This document shows positions 59,961-64,000 of a stretch of 64,000 nt of DNA, one piece after another; the stretch's first letter is position 1; the number at the start of each line of letters is the position of its first letter. Location of the stretch: assembly GCF_902489635.1 (NCBI RefSeq), contig NZ_CABUAN010000003.1, positions 36,319-100,318 on the forward strand. Reading direction: 5' to 3'. A program made the translations under genes and the position numbers. Origin of the DNA: an uncultured Porphyromonas sp. (GTDB lineage: Bacteria > Bacteroidota > Bacteroidia > Bacteroidales > Porphyromonadaceae). A model generated the notes under the pieces. It made no database searches. It was not told the origin of the DNA and worked only from the letters and a program-made list of their open reading frames with translations.

Positions 59961-62048
59961 CTAGCGGCAAAGCTCCTCGATACGCTGTGCCACAGCCTCA
60001 GCGGTGAAGCCGAGCTTCTCATCGAGCACTGTGTAGGGAGCGGAGAAGCCGAAGCTCTCCAATCCGTGGATATGCTCCATATCTCCGACCAAGCGGAGGA
60101 GCGTCACAGGCAGCCCAGCGGTCAGACCGAAGCGTGCACCCCCTGCGGGGATCACGCTCTCACGATATGCCTCTGGCTGATCGAAGAAGATCCCTTCGCT
60201 CGGTACCGAGACGATGCGTAGCTTGTGACCCTTGTCCTTAAGTAGCTCAGCGGCTTGTACCAGCGTACTCACCTCACTACCCGAGGCGATGAGCGTCAAG
60301 TCTGGCGTCTCACCCGCAGGCGTTGTATCAGAGACCACGTAAGCGCCATGCTTCAACTGGCAAGCGCGCTCGTAGGTGGGATTAGGTAGGTCTTGGATGT
60401 TTTGGCGAGAGAGGATGAGAGCTGTCGGCGTGTGGAGGTTTTCCATAGCCATCTGCCAGGCGACTGTAGCCTCATGCACATCGGCTGGGCGCAGCACCTG
60501 TAGGGCACGACGACCCGAGTGATTGTGCAGATGCTCGAGGAGACGTATCTGCGCCTCCTGCTCGACCGGCTCGTGCGTCGGCCCGTCCTCACCAACTCTA
60601 AAGGAGTCGTGCGACCAGATGAAGATGACCGGTTGCTCCATCAGCCCAGCCATACGAACGACGGGCTTCATATAGTCTGAGAAGACAAAGAAAGTACCGC
60701 ACGCCGCACGCATACCGCCATGCAGGGTGATACCCACGCAGAGCGCTGCCATCGTAAGCTCCGAGACACCAGCCTGGAGGAACTTGCCTGAGAAGTCGCC
60801 CGCCTCCAGAGCCTTCGTACCCTTGAGATAGCCGTCCGTCTTGTCCGAGTTCGAGAGGTCGGCCGAGGCAACGATCATATTGTCCACCCGCTTAGCCAGT
60901 TCGCCCAGCACTGTTGCCGAGGCGGCACGCGTTGCCTGATTAGCCTTCTGGGCTATCTCCTGCCAAGCCACATCGTAGGTAGGCTCTGCAGCAAACCAGC
61001 GGTCATAGAGCTTCGCCTGATCAGGGTGCTCCTTCTTGTATTTCTCCTGGATTTTGTACTGACCATCCCAGTAGGCGATCAGCTCCTCGCGACGATCAGC
61101 GTAGAAGGCAGCCACATCCTCATATATGGTAAAAGGATTGTTTGGGTCAGCACCCAGCGCCTCCATCGTCTTAGCATACGAAGCACCCGCCTTAGAGAGC
61201 GGTTGGCCGTGCGTTGCGATCAGATTAGCCAGCGGATTACCCTCCTCATCGACCGCCTTGTAAGCCATATTGGTGTAGCCAATGATAAGCGTCGGCGCGC
61301 CTGTCTCTTCGGAAGTCTCAATAGCGTCTTGTAGCACCTGACCCAGCGCTGCTGGGTCATTGCCCGGCACCTCAAAGACGTTCCAGCCCCACGCATCATA
61401 CTTAGCCGCAACGTCCTCAGCCGTGATATCCTCGACACGCGTCGAGAGCTGTATGTCGTTGCAGTCGTAGTACATGATCAGGTTGTCTAGCCCTAGGTCG
61501 CCAGCGATGCGCCCCGCACCCTGACTGATCTCCTCCTGGATACCGCCATCAGAGATAAAAGCGTAGATACGTTGTGGCATCAGCGTATCGCCAAGACGGT
61601 GCTGGAGGAACTTCGCTGCGATGGCTGCACCCACAGCGTAGGTGTGTCCCTGCCCCAGCGGACCACTCGTGTTCTCGATCATACGGCTACGACAAAGCTC
61701 TGGGTGTCCAGGCGTAGGACTGCCCCACGAGCGGAAGGCTGCCAGTTCCTCCATCGTAAAGAATCCCGCCAGCGCCAGCTGTGCGTAGAGCATTGGCGAC
61801 ATGTGGCCGGGATCCATAAAGAAGCGATCCCGTGCGGGGTGCTCCGGGTTACGCGGGTCATAGCGCAGTTGCTCGGAGAAGAGGACCTGGATAAAGTCCG
61901 CTCCGCCCATAGCCCCACCCGGGTGGCCACTCTTAGCACGCTCGACCATCGAGATAGCGAGGGCGCGAATATTGTCGGCAGCACGCTCAGCGATGCTCAT
62001 AGGATGCTCTTGGGTTGATAAAGTCTGATCAGTCATTTCGTTGCTCAT
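59961..62048 (-). CDS. tkt: Transketolase
   Basis: This 695-residue thiamine-diphosphate enzyme of the pentose phosphate pathway has the substrate and cofactor motifs SGHPGGAMGGAD, DRFFMDPGHMSPMLYAQL, SDGGIQEEISQGAGRIAGDL (the ThDP GDG-like turn is SDG-GxxE here) and the C-terminal-half ESFGFSAPY. Variants such as the GHMSP stretch are typical of Bacteroidota transketolases. The ATG at 62048 or the one 16 codons later (MSIAERAADNIRAL) could be used. The gene heads an operon with the TPR, RNase H and ATP-grasp-like genes. Confidence 0.95.
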   Translation of the reverse strand: MSNEMTDQTLSTQEHPMSIAERAADNIRALAISMVERAKSGHPGGAMGGADFIQVLFSEQLRYDPRNPEHPARDRFFMDPGHMSPMLYAQLALAGFFTMEELAAFRSWGSPTPGHPELCRSRMIENTSGPLGQGHTYAVGAAIAAKFLQHRLGDTLMPQRIYAFISDGGIQEEISQGAGRIAGDLGLDNLIMYYDCNDIQLSTRVEDITAEDVAAKYDAWGWNVFEVPGNDPAALGQVLQDAIETSEETGAPTLIIGYTNMAYKAVDEEGNPLANLIATHGQPLSKAGASYAKTMEALGADPNNPFTIYEDVAAFYADRREELIAYWDGQYKIQEKYKKEHPDQAKLYDRWFAAEPTYDVAWQEIAQKANQATRAASATVLGELAKRVDNMIVASADLSNSDKTDGYLKGTKALEAGDFSGKFLQAGVSELTMAALCVGITLHGGMRAACGTFFVFSDYMKPVVRMAGLMEQPVIFIWSHDSFRVGEDGPTHEPVEQEAQIRLLEHLHNHSGRRALQVLRPADVHEATVAWQMAMENLHTPTALILSRQNIQDLPNPTYERACQLKHGAYVVSDTTPAGETPDLTLIASGSEVSTLVQAAELLKDKGHKLRIVSVPSEGIFFDQPEAYRESVIPAGGARFGLTAGLPVTLLRLVGDMEHIHGLESFGFSAPYTVLDEKLGFTAEAVAQRIEELCR

Positions 62049-62112
62049 AATGCGATAGAGGTTCTTTACTTAAAAGGTGAGACCTACGGCTCACGGGTAA
62101 AACTTACGACTT

Positions 62113-62120
62113 CAAAGGTA
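62113..62120 (-). promoter_or_regulatory. -7 promoter box of tkt
   Basis: TACCTTTG on the minus strand gives a leader of about 58 bases to 62048. A second box with the same sequence lies at 62244-62251 and could be a distal promoter. Confidence 0.8.
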
Positions 62121-62200
62121 CGAAAATTAGAGATTAGAAGTAAGAGAGCATCGGAGCTGTCGGAACTATCGGAGCAATCAGAGCGATCAGACGGGGAATC
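62121..62200. repeat. TTAGAGATTAGA plus ATCGGAGC repeats upstream of the tkt promoter
   Basis: ATTAGAGATTAGAAGTAAGA leads into six degenerate (G)ATCGGAGC / ATCAGAGC units. The arrangement relative to the -7 box is the same as at 2822, 15354 and 15918. Confidence 0.7.
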
Positions 62201-62243
62201 GCTGTCGGGACGCACTTTGCATATGTCTAATTAATTGACGGTG

Positions 62244-62251
62244 CAAAGGTA
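62244..62251 (-). promoter_or_regulatory. Second -7-like box upstream of tkt
   Basis: TACCTTTG on the minus strand, within sequence related to 31655-31765. It may be a second promoter for tkt or part of a degraded repeat. Confidence 0.45.
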
Positions 62252-62396
62252 GCACAGCACGCAAAAGAGTCTACACTCTGGTGCACTCAAGGTCACCTTG
62301 AGACCTGCGCGCTCCTCAGCAGACCATAACGATGAGCGACTCAACGGCTGATTAGAGACTAGACGTCAGAGCGAGACGCATCCCTATCAGTCCTAG

Positions 62397-62588
62397 GATA
62401 AGCCTCATATTGAGTACCTAAACAAACTGCTACGCCAGTTTATCCCTAAGTCCTCTACTTTCGAGGACTTAACCGACGAAGACCTTAGACGCTTTCAGAA
62501 CCTGCTAAACAATAGACCTCGTAAAAACCTAAACTATAAGACGCCCAATGAAGTCATCAAAAACATCATTCTTGAGAAATTGCATTAG
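62397..62588 (+). pseudogene. C-terminal remnant of an IS30-family transposase
   Basis: A 63-codon frame without a start reads LNKLLRQFIPKSSTFEDLTD, then LRRFQNLLNNRPRKNL and YKTPNEV before a TAG. This is the conserved C-terminus of the DDE domain of IS30-family transposases (KLLRQ(Y/F)IPK, LNNRPRK.L.(Y/F)KTP.EV). The N-terminal three quarters are missing: the frame meets a stop at 62394, and upstream sequence is unrelated repeats. It is therefore inactive. Its end overlaps the convergent stop of the truncated leucine-rich-repeat gene. Confidence 0.88.
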
Positions 62589-63565
62589 CGGGTAGGCAAG
62601 CACACAGTTTTGGCGGGTGGAATGTACGCTTTCCAGTTTTTCTTCTTTGCTGTAGTTACGTCAGCAGCGCTACACCTATTTCTATCTCTTTTCTTAGAGG
62701 AGCGATTTACTAGATCAATAATACCACTACTCTTTCTCCTTCGATTGGGAAGACTATTCACCAACTTGGTCATAGCCTTGCCATTGATACAATTACTGGA
62801 GCAATAAAGAGTATTCAATCTAGCACACCCAGATATGTTCAAGTTAGTCAGCTGATTGTTGGAGCAGTTAAGCTCTTCCAAGGCGGTGTTCTTTGACACG
62901 TCCAAACTGGTCAGTTGATTGTTGAAACACCAAAGCGATGTCAAGGCGATACAGCCCGACACGTCCAAGCTCGTCAGTTCATTGTTGAAACACCAAAGCG
63001 ATGTCAAGGCGGTGTTCTTTGACACGTCCAAGCTGGTCAGTTGATTGTAGGAGCAGTCAAGCTTTTTCAAGGCGGTGCAGCCCGACAGGTCCAAGCTCGT
63101 CAGTTGATTGTAGGAGCACTCAAGCTCTGTCAAGGCGGTGCAACTCGACACGTCCAAGCTGGTCAGTTCATTGTAGGAGCAGTCAAGCTTTTTCAAGGCG
63201 GTGTTCTTTGACACGTCCAAGCTGGTCAGTTGGTTGCCATCGCATATAAGCTCTGTCAAGGTGGCGCAGCCAGAGACATTCAAGCTGGTCAACTGAGTGG
63301 TCATGCAGTTAAGCTCTGTTACATCGCCTCGGATGGTGATCGTTTGGCTAGTGAGCCTGTAGGACTTGCGATTGACACCGTCCGTTTCTCCAGTCTCTTG
63401 AGCCCCCTCAATGGTGACGTTGCCATTGGCCTCAACCCTCAGTTTGATTTTCTCTCCAACGGCCTTGGAGGTGGTCATGGTGATGACACCTTCGGCGAGG
63501 AGGGAGCTGCTCGCGAGCAGCGTGCCGATGAAGGCGAAGAGCCAGATGCGGAGTTGTTTGCTCAT
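62585..63565 (-). CDS. Leucine-rich-repeat secreted protein, C-terminally truncated
   Basis: This 326-residue protein has a signal peptide ending SLLAEG. It has one module homologous to each of the four modules of the 11722-15174 protein: the beta domain ITMTTSKAVGEKI..TSQTITIRGDV, about eight 21-residue repeats (LTSLDVSKNTALKKLDCSYN), and the closing KAMTKLVNSLPNR and DVTTAKKKNW block. After KKKNWKAY the sequence turns into about ten unrelated residues and stops at the IS30 remnant. The T9SS sorting domain expected after the module is absent, so the product is probably not surface-anchored and may be a decaying gene. Repeats are strongly identical at DNA level. Confidence 0.82.
   Translation of the reverse strand: MSKQLRIWLFAFIGTLLASSSLLAEGVITMTTSKAVGEKIKLRVEANGNVTIEGAQETGETDGVNRKSYRLTSQTITIRGDVTELNCMTTQLTSLNVSGCATLTELICDGNQLTSLDVSKNTALKKLDCSYNELTSLDVSSCTALTELECSYNQLTSLDLSGCTALKKLDCSYNQLTSLDVSKNTALTSLWCFNNELTSLDVSGCIALTSLWCFNNQLTSLDVSKNTALEELNCSNNQLTNLNISGCARLNTLYCSSNCINGKAMTKLVNSLPNRRRKSSGIIDLVNRSSKKRDRNRCSAADVTTAKKKNWKAYIPPAKTVCLPTR
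62870..63310. repeat. 63-bp tandem repeats in the leucine-rich-repeat gene
   Basis: About seven 63-base units encoding L-T-S-L-D-V-S-x-N/C-T-A-L-x-x-L-x-C-x-x-N-x/Q. Neighbouring units are near-identical at DNA level, such as two GTTGAAACACCAAAGCGATG blocks, so unit number may vary between strains. Confidence 0.85.
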
Positions 63566-63720
63566 AGTGTAGCTAGAGATTAGAAGTTAGAGATTAGAAG
63601 TTAGAAGTGACGGGGAGCTGTGAGGGCTTTGCCGTGTGAGTGATGTTTCCTGCGAAGTTATACCTTTACTTTGAGGTATGCAAGAGATTGGAAAATAGAG
63701 GTTAGGAGTTAGAGGTTAGC
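63566..63720. repeat. TTAGAGATTAGAAG heptads upstream of the truncated gene
   Basis: AGAGATTAGAAGTTAGAGAT repeats lie directly before the ATG at 63565, and more (TAGAGGTTAGGAGTTAGAGG) lie at 63684-63720. No consensus TAnnTTTG box in the right orientation was found, so the promoter is unclear. Confidence 0.6.
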
Positions 63721-63725
63721 TCGCA

Positions 63726-63950
63726 ACAATAATTTAGAGTTGGAGACGTATCGATACGGGGCTGTGTCGGGAAAAACTGATTTCCACGTGGATATTTCGA
63801 AATTCCCACGTGGGAATTTTTTATTTCCCAGGTAGGAAAGAAAAAATTCCTCGGAGGAATCAAATGAAACTTCGGAGGAAATGTTTGACGCCCACGTGGG
63901 AAATAAAAAATATCCACGTGGAGATTTGAGATTTTCCACGTGGATATGTC
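63726..63950. repeat. CCACGTGG palindrome array, copy 3
   Basis: It opens ACAATAATTTAGAG and has five CCACGTGG sites plus CCAGGTAGG, TTCCTCGGAGGAA and AAACTTCGGAGG. It diverges from copies 1 and 2 after the last site. It is collinear with copy 2 for about 215 bases. Confidence 0.85.
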
Positions 63951-64000
63951 CTCTTCCTGAAAAAAGTACACAGTTGGGAAGGTATTACTGAGATGGTACT

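Noticed and set aside
63001..63249. Plus-strand repetitive frame (SRRCSLTRPSWSV repeats)
   Set aside because: Antisense of the 63-bp leucine-rich repeats; the periodicity is inherited from the real gene.
62870..63310. CRISPR-like regular repetition
   Set aside because: The 63-base units are contiguous, encode leucine-rich repeats and have no spacers. No CRISPR array or cas gene was seen in the window.

Overview
The window looks like a chromosomal segment of a Bacteroidota anaerobe, most likely a Porphyromonas close to the asaccharolytica/uenonis group. The reasons are Bacteroidota-type promoters (a -7 box of TAnnTTTG, usually TACCTTTG) before many genes, secreted proteins with type IX secretion (T9SS) C-terminal sorting domains, LptE/SecG/DUF3127/DUF3109/CdaA genes of Bacteroidales type, and small inverted-repeat elements resembling those remembered from P. 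gingivalis. The species is inferred, not proven.

Layout. 1-11.4 kb (minus strand): cdaA (partial), folP, an acetate/succinate CoA-transferase, an MBOAT O-acyltransferase with two SGNH proteins, DUF3109, manA, a small membrane protein, a PAS protein, rlmH, a DUF3127 protein and trpS. 11.7-18.6 kb (plus): a four-module leucine-rich-repeat T9SS protein, tRNA-Arg(CCG) on the minus strand, a repeat-rich gap, a PgpH-type HD phosphodiesterase and aroK. 18.6-26.1 kb (minus): a six-gene operon from a TATATTTG promoter to a strong terminator. It encodes an SPFH/zinc-ribbon protein, a four-pass membrane protein, a large coiled-coil membrane protein with an acidic tail, two paralogous coiled-coil proteins and a bactofilin-like protein. 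This is the best candidate for an undescribed system. 26.4-31.3 kb (plus): a sigma-54-type activator, lptE, a TPR protein, secG, serS and smpB. 31.9-43.0 kb (minus): a small outer-membrane protein, nadB-nadC-nadA, a 1523-residue T9SS adhesin-like protein and a membrane protein. 43.1-44.1 kb: nested miniature elements and CCACGTGG palindrome arrays. 44.2-57 kb: a TonB-receptor-like protein, a secreted Omp28-like protein (minus), a Big2 lipoprotein, tRNA-His, ppdK, rplM-rpsI and rpsB-tsf. 57-62 kb (minus): an ATP-grasp-like protein, RNase H1, a TPR protein and transketolase. 62.4-64 kb: an IS30-family remnant abutting a one-module leucine-rich-repeat gene that has lost its sorting domain, then another palindrome array.

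How it fits together. Housekeeping genes (translation, NAD synthesis, carbon metabolism) form conserved operons. Accessory genes are mainly cell-envelope and secreted proteins. The gaps carry at least four non-coding repeat families: two miniature transposon types, CCACGTGG palindrome arrays, and TTAGAGA/GATCGGAG repeats that lie directly upstream of several -7 boxes. Both a c-di-AMP synthase (cdaA) and a probable c-di-AMP phosphodiesterase (pgpH type) are present.
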